Of a stretch of 64,000 bases of DNA, positions 8,340-16,653 are shown piece by piece. Position 1 is the stretch's first letter, and each line of letters starts with the position of its first letter. The notes under the pieces were generated by a model. That model had not been told where the DNA came from, did no database searches, and saw nothing but the letters and a program-made list of their open reading frames with translations. Position numbers and translations under genes: made by a program. This DNA comes from JALORV01 sp035498175 (GTDB lineage Bacteria; Pseudomonadota; Gammaproteobacteria; Burkholderiales; Burkholderiaceae_F): NCBI GenBank assembly GCA_035498175.1, contig DATKAJ010000113.1, forward strand, positions 5,760 through 69,759, written 5' to 3'.

Positions 8340-10403
8340 TCAGGCCTCGCCGAGCCGCACGATCCGATCGACGGCCCCGACGGTCTCTGGGCGGTGGCTG
8401 ACAATGACGAGTCCAATGCCGGTGCCACGTAGCCCGTCAGTAATCGCTCGCTCTCGAGCCAGATCGAGCTGATCGAAAGTCTCGTCCAGGAACAGTATCT
8501 GCGGGCGCCGGTAAAGCGCGCGCGCCAGCAGGACGCGGCTGCGCTGACCGCCCGAGAGCGCGACGCCCAGGCTGCCGACGATCGTGTTGTAGCCCATGGG
8601 CATCGCGGCGATCTCCTCTTCGATCATCGCGAGCCGCGCGCAATCGCGCACGCGCTCCGGGTCGTGCTGAGGGTCGAAAAAGCTGATGTTGTCTTCGATC
8701 GTGCCGACGAACAGGTGGTCGTCCTGCATCACGACGCCGATACGGCTGCGATACGCTGCCTTATCCCAATCGCGGATGTCCCGTCCGGCCGCCACGAGCG
8801 CGCCTTCGGTGCGGTCCAGCAGCCCGGCCAGGACTTTGACGAGCGTTGTTTTCCCGCTACCTGACGGACCGACGATTGCCACCGTTTCCCCCGGCCGGGC
8901 GCTGAACCCCATGCCGCGAAAGACGAAGCCCTCGATGCCATAGGCAAAACCCAGGTCGCGCGCCTCGAGAACGAAAGCTCCTCTTGGCGCGTCGGCCCGC
9001 GCGACCGCAGGCAACTCTCCGCCGCCCTCAGGCTGCGCCAGCGCGATGTCGGCCACGCGGTCGGCATGAAGGTCGAGCATCCGGAACTCGATCGTCTTGT
9101 CGACGAGGTTGTTCACGCGCGTGATGAACAGCAGTTTGAACAGCAGGAAAGCAAACAGCATCCCCACCGACAGCTGGCCTTCGAGCACCGCATACGCGCC
9201 GAGCCAGATCACCAGCACGTTTTCGAGCCCGAAGATCAGCACATTGCCCGCCCGCTGCAGCAGCGCCAGGTTCTGGACGCGTACGTCGGCGTTGGTCTGA
9301 TCGACGACGTGGTTCAGGTAGGCGGCGCGGCGCTCGGCTTCGCGCAGGTTCAGCTTGATCGCCATCATCCCGCGCAGCGTTTCGATGAAGTGCGTCGCCG
9401 CCTTTGCCTCGTGGACGATCCGCTCGTCGGTGGCGCGGCGCTGTGGGCCGTACATCGCCCAGCGCAACGCGCCGTACGCAAGCGCGGCCAGCACGACGAT
9501 GACGGTCAGCATGCCGCTGTACCAGAGCATCACCGCGAACGTCACGAGCACCATGACTCCATCCATCAGGGTCTCGAGGAACGTCAGGGACAGCGTGCGC
9601 TGGATCGCGTCGACCGAGCGGAAGCGCGAGACGATGTCACCGATGTGGCGCTTCTCGAACCATGCGAGCGGCAGGCGCAGCAGCCGCGCGAACAGCGTGT
9701 CGAGCATCTGCAGGTTCAGGCGCGTGCTGATGTAGACGCCGAGCCACGAGCGCAGCGCGGTAATCACGGCGATCGTGACCGCCAGCAATGCGAAACCGAT
9801 GCCGAGCACGGCCAGCAGGTCGCGGTCGCGACCGACGACGACGCGATCGACGACGATCTGCAGGAAAAATGGCGAAGCGATCGCCAGGATCTCCAGCACC
9901 AGCGAGAGCAGCAGCACCTGCACGACGGCGCCGCGCAGTCCGGTTGCCGTCCGCACGAGCTGCCATGCGCTGATCTTCTCGCGCTCGTCGCGCGCGGCGA
10001 ACCCTGTCGCCGGTGTCATCTCCATCGCGACGCCGGTGTAGTGGTCCGACGCCTCAGCAAGGCGCAGCACGCGCCGGCCGCGCGCCGGGTCGTTGACGGT
10101 GATCGTGTCACCGGAAGCCTTCGTCAGCACGACGAAGTGGTTCATGTCCCAGTGCAGGATCGCCGGCAGCTTCAGCTGCCCGAGGCCGTCGAGCGGCACT
10201 TTGACCCCGCGCGCGGCGAGCTTCATCGTGTCGGCGATCGCGCTGATGTGCTTCAGCGTCACGCCCTTCATCGAGGGTGCCAGCCGCAGCCGCATCGCCG
10301 ACAGATCGGTGCGGAAGCCGTGGTAGCTCGCGATCATCGCAACGCAGGCGATGCCACACTCGGGCGCCTCGCTCTGCAGGATCATCGGCACGCGCCTAGC
10401 CAC
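8340..10403 (-). CDS. C39-peptidase ABC exporter for GG peptides
   Basis: A 687-residue peptidase-containing ABC transporter of the CvaB/LagD type. The N-terminal C39 protease has Gln10 and Cys16 (QSEAPECGIAC), His89 (HWDMNHFVVL) and Asp105 (VNDPARG), so the catalytic set is complete. A six-helix exporter domain follows (about 155-430). The ATPase has Walker A GPSGSGKTT (512-520), signature LSGGQ (616-620), Walker B ILFLDE (636-641) and switch His670. It should cleave a substrate after Gly-Gly and pump it across the inner membrane. It follows the HlyD-type gene by 42 bp in the same operon. The only recognised double-glycine precursor nearby is the 44-residue peptide at 7578. An outer-membrane TolC partner is not in the window. 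Confidence 0.93.
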   Translation of the reverse strand: MARRVPMILQSEAPECGIACVAMIASYHGFRTDLSAMRLRLAPSMKGVTLKHISAIADTMKLAARGVKVPLDGLGQLKLPAILHWDMNHFVVLTKASGDTITVNDPARGRRVLRLAEASDHYTGVAMEMTPATGFAARDEREKISAWQLVRTATGLRGAVVQVLLLSLVLEILAIASPFFLQIVVDRVVVGRDRDLLAVLGIGFALLAVTIAVITALRSWLGVYISTRLNLQMLDTLFARLLRLPLAWFEKRHIGDIVSRFRSVDAIQRTLSLTFLETLMDGVMVLVTFAVMLWYSGMLTVIVVLAALAYGALRWAMYGPQRRATDERIVHEAKAATHFIETLRGMMAIKLNLREAERRAAYLNHVVDQTNADVRVQNLALLQRAGNVLIFGLENVLVIWLGAYAVLEGQLSVGMLFAFLLFKLLFITRVNNLVDKTIEFRMLDLHADRVADIALAQPEGGGELPAVARADAPRGAFVLEARDLGFAYGIEGFVFRGMGFSARPGETVAIVGPSGSGKTTLVKVLAGLLDRTEGALVAAGRDIRDWDKAAYRSRIGVVMQDDHLFVGTIEDNISFFDPQHDPERVRDCARLAMIEEEIAAMPMGYNTIVGSLGVALSGGQRSRVLLARALYRRPQILFLDETFDQLDLARERAITDGLRGTGIGLVIVSHRPETVGAVDRIVRLGEA

Positions 10404-10445
10404 GGCTGCCTCCGCCGCCAGGACGCGGCGATCGCTGCAGCGCGC

Positions 10446-11705
10446 TCACTGGAAGCGCTCCTTCAGCGCGAGAACGGGTTCAAACACCCACTCCCATACC
10501 TTGCGCTTCTCCTGCAGGATGTCGGCGTTGACCAGCATTCCCGAACGCAGCGGCAGCTGCTGCCCGCCCGCGTTGACGGTCTGCGAGTCGAGCCGGACGT
10601 CGACGCGATACACGGGTTCGCGCGCGAGCAGCGGGCCGACCTTCTCGCCGGGCGACCAGACGGTGCGGCTGACGCGCTCGACGCGGCCGCGGTACTGGCC
10701 GAAGCGCTGGAACGGGAAGGCGTCGTAGCGCAGCACGACCTCCTGGCCGGGCTGCACGAAGCCGATCGCGCGCGTCGGCACCAGCAACTGCGCGTGCAGG
10801 CCGCTGCCCTTCGGCACGACCACGGCGAGCGGCGCGCTTTCGGCCACGGTCTCGCCCCGCGCGGCCGCGATGTTCGTCAACACGCCGGCCACCGGCGCGC
10901 GGATCACGTTCTCGCGCTTGGCCTCCTCCTGCACGCTGCCCTGCTGCAGCTCGCTCATCTGGCGCCGGATCTGCTCGAGCTGCGTCTGCGTCTTCAGCTG
11001 GACCGAAGGCTCCTCGGCGCGCGCCGCCGAGAGCTCGCGCTCTACGCTGGCGCGCTGGCGTCGCAGCGCCTCGACCTTCACCTGCTGGTCGAGCACGTTG
11101 TTGCGGAACTCGATCAGCTTCGACTCGGAATAGAACTTCTCGTTGAACAGTTCCTCGGCACGCTGGAATTCGTTGCGGGACGACGCGAGCCGGCTCTGCT
11201 GCGCTTTGATCTCCACGTCGAACTGGGCGAGCTCGTGCTCGAGATCGATGATCTTGCGGCGCATCGCGTCGGACTGCTGCTGGCCTAACAGTCTGATCTG
11301 CTGCTGCTCGCGCTCGAGCACGAGCCGGCGCTCGCTGATCTCGCGTTGAACCAGTTCCCCGGAGGTCACCCCGGAGGCGGTGCCCCGTTCGAACGACAGC
11401 CGGATCAGAGGCTGGCCGGCCTCGACTTCGTCCCCTTCCTTCGCCAGGAGCTCTGCGACAGTGCCCGCCTCGGACGCAAGGATCCGCGCCGCGCCGGCGT
11501 CGAGCGCGAGAAAGCCGTCGACCCGCTCACGTCGCGCGTATTCGCCCCAGATCGAGAACGCCACGACAGCCACGGCGAAAACAACGGCGAGGGCGGTGAA
11601 CATCCACAGCGGCACGGGCTGGGCAAGGGACACCTCGCCCAGCAGCTTCTCGCGCTGCGCGTCGATCGCCTCTTGCCGGAAGAGTTGTCTGGGTTGTTCG
11701 GACAT
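10446..11705 (-). CDS. HlyD-family adaptor of the peptide exporter
   Basis: A 419-residue periplasmic adaptor of the CvaA/HlyD type. One N-terminal membrane anchor (about residues 31-53, LWMFTALAVVFAVAVVAFSIWG) follows a cytoplasmic tail starting MSEQPRQLFRQEAIDAQREKLLGEVSLAQP, which is typical of colicin V adaptors. A lipoyl half (GFLALDAGAARILASEAGTV), a long Gln/Glu-rich coiled coil (about 115-265) and the second lipoyl half (RAPVAGVLTNIAAARGE) follow. It should bridge the inner-membrane exporter to a TolC-like channel. It is the first gene of the pair with the C39 exporter. The 186 bp upstream divide it from a divergent LprI-like gene. Confidence 0.92.
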   Translation of the reverse strand: MSEQPRQLFRQEAIDAQREKLLGEVSLAQPVPLWMFTALAVVFAVAVVAFSIWGEYARRERVDGFLALDAGAARILASEAGTVAELLAKEGDEVEAGQPLIRLSFERGTASGVTSGELVQREISERRLVLEREQQQIRLLGQQQSDAMRRKIIDLEHELAQFDVEIKAQQSRLASSRNEFQRAEELFNEKFYSESKLIEFRNNVLDQQVKVEALRRQRASVERELSAARAEEPSVQLKTQTQLEQIRRQMSELQQGSVQEEAKRENVIRAPVAGVLTNIAAARGETVAESAPLAVVVPKGSGLHAQLLVPTRAIGFVQPGQEVVLRYDAFPFQRFGQYRGRVERVSRTVWSPGEKVGPLLAREPVYRVDVRLDSQTVNAGGQQLPLRSGMLVNADILQEKRKVWEWVFEPVLALKERFQ

Positions 11706-11891
11706 GGTCGCCTTCAGGCGACGCGCATTATGGGGCCGGCGCCCGCCCGTGTCGTGAGCGCCCGCACTCGCGCCGTCACAAATCAGCGCTAATACCGGTA
11801 AAGCGTCGCGTTATATCTACATCACGCACGCGTTGCTGCGACTCGAGCGCAAGCCTCTAGCATCGTGCACTCCTCACACACCGGACGCGCC

Positions 11892-12254
11892 ATGGTCTCG
11901 CTTCGGGCATTCACGGTCTTCGCGGCACTTAGCCTGGGCGGATTCGCATCCGCACAGGTAATCGATCCGAGTGCAGACGTCGCGATGGCACGCGCCGCCG
12001 CCGACGCGGCGGACGAGCAGCTGGTCGAACTGCGGCGCGCGGTTTGGACGCATCTGGCGGCCGCACAGAAACCTGCGTTCGCGCAGCGCGAGCGCGCGTG
12101 GCTCGGGCAGACGCGCCGCGACGAGGAGCTGACCTGCCTGCGGTCAGCGATAGGCCCGACGGCACTGGCTGCCCAGACATGCCGGCTCGTCGTGACCGAG
12201 CGGCACATCGCGGCGCTCTCGGCGCCCGTCGTGTACGCGGCCTCGAACCTGTGA
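11892..12254 (+). CDS. LprI/DUF1311-like exported protein
   Basis: A 120-residue exported protein with signal peptide MVSLRAFTVFAALSLGGFASAQ. The mature region has the charged helix EQLVELRRAVWTHLAAAQKPAFAQRERAWLGQTRRDEELTC and two conserved cysteines (TCLR, TCRLV), the arrangement of the DUF1311/LprI family named for lysozyme inhibition. The start at 11892 is preferred over 11865 because it begins the signal peptide directly. It is divergent from the HlyD gene and convergent with the thioredoxin-like gene, so it is probably its own unit. Confidence 0.75.
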   Translation: MVSLRAFTVFAALSLGGFASAQVIDPSADVAMARAAADAADEQLVELRRAVWTHLAAAQKPAFAQRERAWLGQTRRDEELTCLRSAIGPTALAAQTCRLVVTERHIAALSAPVVYAASNL

Positions 12255-12258
12255 CGGA

Positions 12259-12819
12259 CTAGCCGAGGCCCCGTCTCCACTTGATCGAGCAGCCGACACT
12301 CGGCACCTGCTCGGCGGGCGCCCGCCCGGTCTGCGCAGCCAGCAGCATCGCGTCACGCAGTTCGCGCCTCGCGTCCGGCGAGGCCGGCTGCCGACCCGAA
12401 GCGTCGAGGCGGCCGCGGTACTGCAGACGCAGTTCACGGTCATAGCCGAAGAAGTCCGGCGTGCACACGGCACCGTAGGCAAGCGCCACCGCCTGCGATT
12501 CGTCGTACAGGTACGGAAACGGCATGGCCCGCTCTCGCCAGAGGCGGCGCATGTTCTCGAACGAGTCCTCCGGGTAGGCAGTTGCGTCGTTGCTGCTGAT
12601 GGCAACGACGCCGATGCCGGCGGCCTGCAGTTCGCGCGCGTCGCGCACGATGCGGTCGAGCACGGCCTGCACATACGGACAGTGGTTGCAGATGAACATC
12701 ACCAGCAGGCCACTCGGGCCGACCACCGCATCGCGCGTCCAGACCTGGCCACAGACCCCCGGCAGCTCGAAGTCGGGAGCGAGCGAACCCAGCTCGGCCG
12801 GTGCGGATTGGGCCGCCAT
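12259..12819 (-). CDS. Thioredoxin-fold redoxin at the cbb operon end
   Basis: A 186-residue redoxin (AhpC/TSA-like thioredoxin fold) without a signal peptide. The active site is FICNHCPYVQAVLDRIV, a CxxC-type NHC motif, preceded by LGSLAPDFELPGV. The segment AISSNDATAYPEDSFENMRRL and the LYDESQAVALAYGAVCTPDFFGYD block are typical of a widespread cytosolic redoxin family. It starts 12 bp after the transketolase remnant and is the last recognisable gene of the Calvin-cycle operon. A role in redox control of carbon fixation enzymes is possible but unproven. Confidence 0.85.
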   Translation of the reverse strand: MAAQSAPAELGSLAPDFELPGVCGQVWTRDAVVGPSGLLVMFICNHCPYVQAVLDRIVRDARELQAAGIGVVAISSNDATAYPEDSFENMRRLWRERAMPFPYLYDESQAVALAYGAVCTPDFFGYDRELRLQYRGRLDASGRQPASPDARRELRDAMLLAAQTGRAPAEQVPSVGCSIKWRRGLG

Positions 12820-12831
12820 GTCGAGCCCCGC

Positions 12832-13242
12832 TCAGGCAGCAAGCGGCCGGGTCGTCGCGGCGGCCATGTCGGCCACTGCCGCAGCCAGAGCGTCCGCCAC
12901 CGCGCTGGCGGCCGGGCCGAAATGCTCGCGCAGCGTCGCCGCCCGTGCGGACCCGCCGAAGCTCGCGATGTCGACGGCGCCGCCGTCGAGGCCGACACGC
13001 CTGCGCCAGAAACCCCCGTGCCCCGCCTCAGGCGCGACCCGCGGTACACGCGACGGCGACACGCTCGCCCGGTAGACCGGCGGCTGCCCGTCGCGGTCGC
13101 GCCAAAGCACCTCGGCGATGTCGGCCATGCCTATCGGCATGCCGGGGTGACCGGACTTCGCGGCCTCCACCGCACCAATGGCCAGGAAGCGCAGCGCATT
13201 GGCAAATCGGCGGCGCTCGGCCGCGGTGATCGGTGCATTCAT
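12832..13242 (-). pseudogene. cbbT: Internally deleted transketolase remnant
   Basis: The 136-codon frame joins the two ends of a transketolase. Residues about 5-49 (RFANALRFLAIGAVEAAKSGHPGMPIGMADIAEVLWRD) match the family N terminus. Residues about 57-120 (VYRASVSPSRVPRVAPEAG, then VGLDGGAVDIASFGGSARA and LREHFG) match the extreme C terminus. Transketolases have about 660-690 residues, so some 530 are missing, including the thiamine-diphosphate site and the pyrimidine domain. The reading frame is kept across the junction (near 13080-13100). It is embedded in the cbb operon, 10 bp after cbbP and 12 bp before the redoxin gene, the usual place of cbbT. The product cannot be a working transketolase; a functional copy must lie elsewhere, or the junction is an assembly error. 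Confidence 0.85.
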
Positions 13243-13252
13243 CGGGACGTTC

Positions 13253-14128
13253 CTAGTGCGCGCGGCGCTTCAGGTCCATCAGCCGCAGGATCATCGGCGT
13301 GAAAATGAGTTGCATCGCCAGTCCCATCTTGCCACCGGGCACGATGATGGTGTTCGGGCGCGTCATCGCCGAGTCGTGCAGCATCGACAGCAGATACGGG
13401 AAGTCGATGCCCTTGGGATTGGTGAAGCGGATGATCACCATGCTCTCGTCGGCGCTCGGAATGTCGCGCGCGATGAAGGGGTTCGAAGTGTCGACGGTTG
13501 GAACGCGCTGGAAGTTGACATGCGTGACGCCGAACTGCGGGCAGATGTGGTTCACGTAGTCGGGCATGCGGCGCAGAATCGTGTCGACCACCGCTTCCTG
13601 CGAGTAGCCCCGCATCTTCTTGTCGCGGTGCAGTTTCTGGATCCACTCGAGGTTGATGATCGGCACCACGCCGACAAGCAGGTCGACGTGCTTGCCGACA
13701 TTGATCTTGTCATCGAAGTACGCGCCGTGCAGGCCCTCGTAGAACATCAGGTCTGAATCCGGCTCGATGTCCTTCCAATCGGTGAAGTTGCCGGGCTCTA
13801 CGCCGTGCTCCGCGGCCTCGCCGGCATCGTGGATGTACTTGCGCACGCGACCGCTGCCGTTCTCGCCGTAGCCCCTGAACAGCGCCTCGAGTTCCTCGAG
13901 CAGGTTCGAGTACGGGCCGAAGTGGGAGTAGTGCTTGTTCCCTTTCGCCTCGGCCTCCTTCATGTTGGCGCGCATCTCCATCCGGTTGTGACGGTGGAAC
14001 GAATCGCCTTCGACGATCTGCGCCTTGAGCACCTCGCGCCGGAAGATGTGCTGGAAACTCTGCATCACCGTGGTGGTACCGGCGCCAGACGAGCCCGTCA
14101 CGGCAATGATCGGATGCTTCTTGGACAA
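13253..14128 (-). CDS. cbbP: Phosphoribulokinase
   Basis: CbbP phosphorylates ribulose 5-phosphate to ribulose 1,5-bisphosphate, the CO2 acceptor. The 291-residue protein is the proteobacterial class I type. It has the P-loop ITAVTGSSGAGTTT-like segment (seen as AVTGSSGAGTTTVMQSF), the VEGDSFHRHNR block with the catalytic Asp and substrate-binding residues, and SHFGPYSNLLEELE. Further landmarks are FYEGLHGAYF and VPGGKMGLAMQLIFTPMI. It lies between fbp and the transketolase remnant and should be co-expressed with RuBisCO under CbbR. Confidence 0.95.
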   Translation of the reverse strand: MSKKHPIIAVTGSSGAGTTTVMQSFQHIFRREVLKAQIVEGDSFHRHNRMEMRANMKEAEAKGNKHYSHFGPYSNLLEELEALFRGYGENGSGRVRKYIHDAGEAAEHGVEPGNFTDWKDIEPDSDLMFYEGLHGAYFDDKINVGKHVDLLVGVVPIINLEWIQKLHRDKKMRGYSQEAVVDTILRRMPDYVNHICPQFGVTHVNFQRVPTVDTSNPFIARDIPSADESMVIIRFTNPKGIDFPYLLSMLHDSAMTRPNTIIVPGGKMGLAMQLIFTPMILRLMDLKRRAH

Positions 14129-14186
14129 CGCAGTCTCCCTCGATGGCGTAGTTCAGGTATGCGGACGGCGGACGCCGGTCAGCGCC

Positions 14187-15311
14187 TCAGGTAAGCGCTT
14201 CGGGGCGGTACAGCGACCGCTCGTTGAACAGCGGCGAGCTGTACGGCTTGTCGGTGCCGGCGTCGTACTCGGCGTGATACCGCTCGATGCGCTCCACCTC
14301 GTTCTTCGAGCCGAACACAAGGCCGATGCGCTGATGCAAGGATTCCGGCTGCACTTCGAGCACGGAACCGCGGCCGTTGCTGGCACGACCGCCGGCCTGC
14401 TCCATCACGAAGCCGATCGGGTTCGCCTCGTACAGCAGCCGCAGGCGGCCCGGCTTACTCAAGTCCTTGGTGTCGCGCGGGTACATGAAGACGCCGCCGC
14501 GCATCAGGATCCGATGCGCCTCGGCCACCATGCTGGCGATCCAGCGCATGTTGAAGTCCTTGGCGCGCGGCCCGGTCTTGCCGGCCAGACATTCGTCGAC
14601 GTAGCGCTTGACCGGGGGCTCCCAGAAGCGGCTGTTGCTGGAGTTGATCGCGAACTCCTGCGTGTCGGCCGGAACGCGGATGTCGGAATGCGTCAACTTG
14701 AACTCGCCCAGGTTGGGGTCGAGCGTGAAACCGACCACGCCGCTGCCGACCGTCAGCACCAGCATCGTCGTCGGCCCATACAGCGCATAGCCGGCGGCGA
14801 CCTGCGTGGTTCCAAGCTGCAGGAAGTCGGCCTCGGTGACGTCACGGCCCGACTCGACCACCGACGGCGGCGCGCGCAGGATCGAGAAGATGCTGCCGAC
14901 CGAGACGTTGACGTCGATGTTGCTGGAGCCATCGAGCGGGTCGAACACCAGCAGGTACTTGCCACGCCGGTACTGCGACGGGATCTGGTAGGGCTGCTCC
15001 ATCTCCTCCGAGCCCATGCCGGCGAGCTGGCCCGACCACTCGGTCGTGCGGATGAATATCTCGTTGCTGACGACGTCGAGTGGCTTCTGCACCTCGCCCT
15101 GCACGTTTATCGGCGCGTGCGACTCGGCGGCGGCGACCAGCTGCCGGCTCATCGGGTCGCCGAGTTCGCCGAAGGCCACCGAGCGGGCAATCGCCTTGGC
15201 CGCGAGCGCTACGTCCAGAATCAGCGCGTTGAGCGCGCCGCTCGCCTGCGGAAAGCGGCGGCGCTGTTCAATCAGGTACTGCGTCAGCGTCCGTCGATTG
15301 GAAAGGGGCAT
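14187..15311 (-). CDS. fbp: Class I fructose-1,6-bisphosphatase
   Basis: Fructose-1,6-bisphosphatase of the Calvin cycle and gluconeogenesis, 374 residues. It has the class I metal-binding motif FDPLDGSSNIDVNVSVGSIFSI, the NSSNSRFWEPPVKRYVDEC segment and the substrate loop RGGVFMYPRDTK, with a C-terminal GKxxRLL-like GRLRLLYEANPIGFVMEQAGG. It starts 14 bp after the cbbX stop and is followed 58 bp later by cbbP, so it is the cbbF of this operon. No sedoheptulose-specific motif is distinguishable, but proteobacterial cbbF products often hydrolyse both bisphosphates. Confidence 0.95.
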   Translation of the reverse strand: MPLSNRRTLTQYLIEQRRRFPQASGALNALILDVALAAKAIARSVAFGELGDPMSRQLVAAAESHAPINVQGEVQKPLDVVSNEIFIRTTEWSGQLAGMGSEEMEQPYQIPSQYRRGKYLLVFDPLDGSSNIDVNVSVGSIFSILRAPPSVVESGRDVTEADFLQLGTTQVAAGYALYGPTTMLVLTVGSGVVGFTLDPNLGEFKLTHSDIRVPADTQEFAINSSNSRFWEPPVKRYVDECLAGKTGPRAKDFNMRWIASMVAEAHRILMRGGVFMYPRDTKDLSKPGRLRLLYEANPIGFVMEQAGGRASNGRGSVLEVQPESLHQRIGLVFGSKNEVERIERYHAEYDAGTDKPYSSPLFNERSLYRPEALT

Positions 15312-15325
15312 GGTGTTTCCGTCGG

Positions 15326-16216
15326 TTAGGCAGCAGAGGCCTGGAACACCCGGCTGGCCAGGATGTCCGCCGGCAGGATCGTGGTCAGGTCAGTCTCGGT
15401 CAGTGCGCGGTCGCGCACTGCATACAGGCGCGAGGCGGCGCGCAGCCGCGCGCGGTCGAGCGCATTGCGGACACTGCGCGCATTGGCGAAGTTGGGCTGC
15501 TGCATGCGCTGCGCTAGGTAGCGCTCGAAGGCCTCGCGCGCGCCCTCACCGAAGCGGTAGTGCTGAGTGTCCAGCATCTTCTCTGCGATCTGCATCAGCT
15601 CGCCTTCGCCGTAGTCCGGAAAGTCGATGTGGTGCGCGATGCGAGAACTCATGCCGGGGTTGGACCTGAAGAATTTGTCCATCCGGTCCTTGTAGCCGGC
15701 GAGGATCACGACCAGGTCGTCGCGGTTGTTCTCCATCACCTGCAGCAGGATCTCGATCGCCTCCTGGCCGTAGTCGCGCTCGTTCTCCGGCCGGTACAGG
15801 TAGTAGGCCTCGTCGATGAAGAGCACCCCACCCATCGCGCGCTTCAGTACGTCCTTGGTCTTCGGTGCCGTGTGGCCGATGTACTGGCCGACCAGGTCAT
15901 CGCGCGTGACGCTGACGACATGGCCCTTGCGCACGTAGCCCAGGCGATGAAGGATCTGAGCCATCTTCAGCGCCACTGTTGTCTTGCCGGTGCCGGGGTT
16001 GCCGGCAAAGCACATATGCAGCGAAGGTGTGCTCGCCTCGAGGCGGAGCTGGGCGCGCGCTTTCGACACCAGGAGGAAGGCTGCAACATCCTCGATTCGC
16101 TTCTTTACCGGCGCGAGTCCGACGAGTTCGCGGTCGAGTTCTTGCAACACCTCCTGCACGTTGGTATCGCGCAGGATGGACTGCAGGTCAACGGTTGGCG
16201 CGTCGCCTTCGCTCAT
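15326..16216 (-). CDS. cbbX: Red-type RuBisCO activase CbbX
   Basis: CbbX is the AAA+ ATPase that remodels red-type form I RuBisCO and removes tight-binding sugar phosphates. The 296-residue protein has Walker A CFAGNPGTGKTTVALKMA, Walker B GGVLFIDEAYYLYRPENERDYG, and the pore loop YVGH-like GQYIGHTAPKT. Sensor and arginine-finger regions are seen as NPGMSSRIAHHIDFPDY. It starts 3 bp after cbbS, an arrangement seen with form IC enzymes, and its presence supports the assignment of the large subunit to the red lineage. Confidence 0.95.
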   Translation of the reverse strand: MSEGDAPTVDLQSILRDTNVQEVLQELDRELVGLAPVKKRIEDVAAFLLVSKARAQLRLEASTPSLHMCFAGNPGTGKTTVALKMAQILHRLGYVRKGHVVSVTRDDLVGQYIGHTAPKTKDVLKRAMGGVLFIDEAYYLYRPENERDYGQEAIEILLQVMENNRDDLVVILAGYKDRMDKFFRSNPGMSSRIAHHIDFPDYGEGELMQIAEKMLDTQHYRFGEGAREAFERYLAQRMQQPNFANARSVRNALDRARLRAASRLYAVRDRALTETDLTTILPADILASRVFQASAA

Positions 16217-16219
16217 GAA

Positions 16220-16639
16220 TTACTCGTAACGTGAACCGGCCGGCCTGGCGGCCGAATAGGCGCGCGTCGTATAACGCACCACGCGGCCCGACGCTTCCTG
16301 CCGTTCGAGACCGAAGCCCGGTTCGTCCTTCGGGCGGCTAACGATGAACGACAGGCACATGGATTCGACGCCGCGTGTGTTGTCGAAGGCGTTGACCTTG
16401 ATGTATTGGTTCGGGTGCGCCTTGCGGCAGGCGTTGACCTCGAAGAGCACCGCCGCGCCATCCTTGACCGTGAACATCGGCAGGCCCCACATGTCCCAGT
16501 AGACGTTGCGTGGGTGCGGGTCATCCGTGTACTCGACCGACAGCGCCCAGCCCTTGGAGAGCGCGTAGTCGACCTGCGCTCGGATCTCGTCATCGGTCAG
16601 GTCGGGCAGGAAGGAAAAGGTGCCTTGCGTGATGCGCAT
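16220..16639 (-). CDS. cbbS: RuBisCO small subunit, form IC
   Basis: Small subunit of ribulose-bisphosphate carboxylase, 139 residues. It starts MRITQGTFSFLPDLTDDEI, the typical start of red-type small subunits, and contains YWDMWGLPMF and CRKAHPNQYIKVNAFDNTRGVESMCLSFIVSRP. The length exceeds that of green-type subunits because of the C-terminal beta-hairpin extension of the red lineage, here PKDEPGFGLERQEASGRVVRY. The longer upstream frame is rejected because it overlaps cbbL. It follows cbbL by 14 bp. Confidence 0.95.
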   Translation of the reverse strand: MRITQGTFSFLPDLTDDEIRAQVDYALSKGWALSVEYTDDPHPRNVYWDMWGLPMFTVKDGAAVLFEVNACRKAHPNQYIKVNAFDNTRGVESMCLSFIVSRPKDEPGFGLERQEASGRVVRYTTRAYSAARPAGSRYE

Positions 16640-16653
16640 CGTGTTCTCCGTGC

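Noticed and set aside
9066..11288. A 740-codon open frame on the + strand
   Set aside because: It is antisense to the exporter and adaptor genes, is rich in Gln, His and Arg, and matches no family. High-GC third positions keep such antisense frames open.
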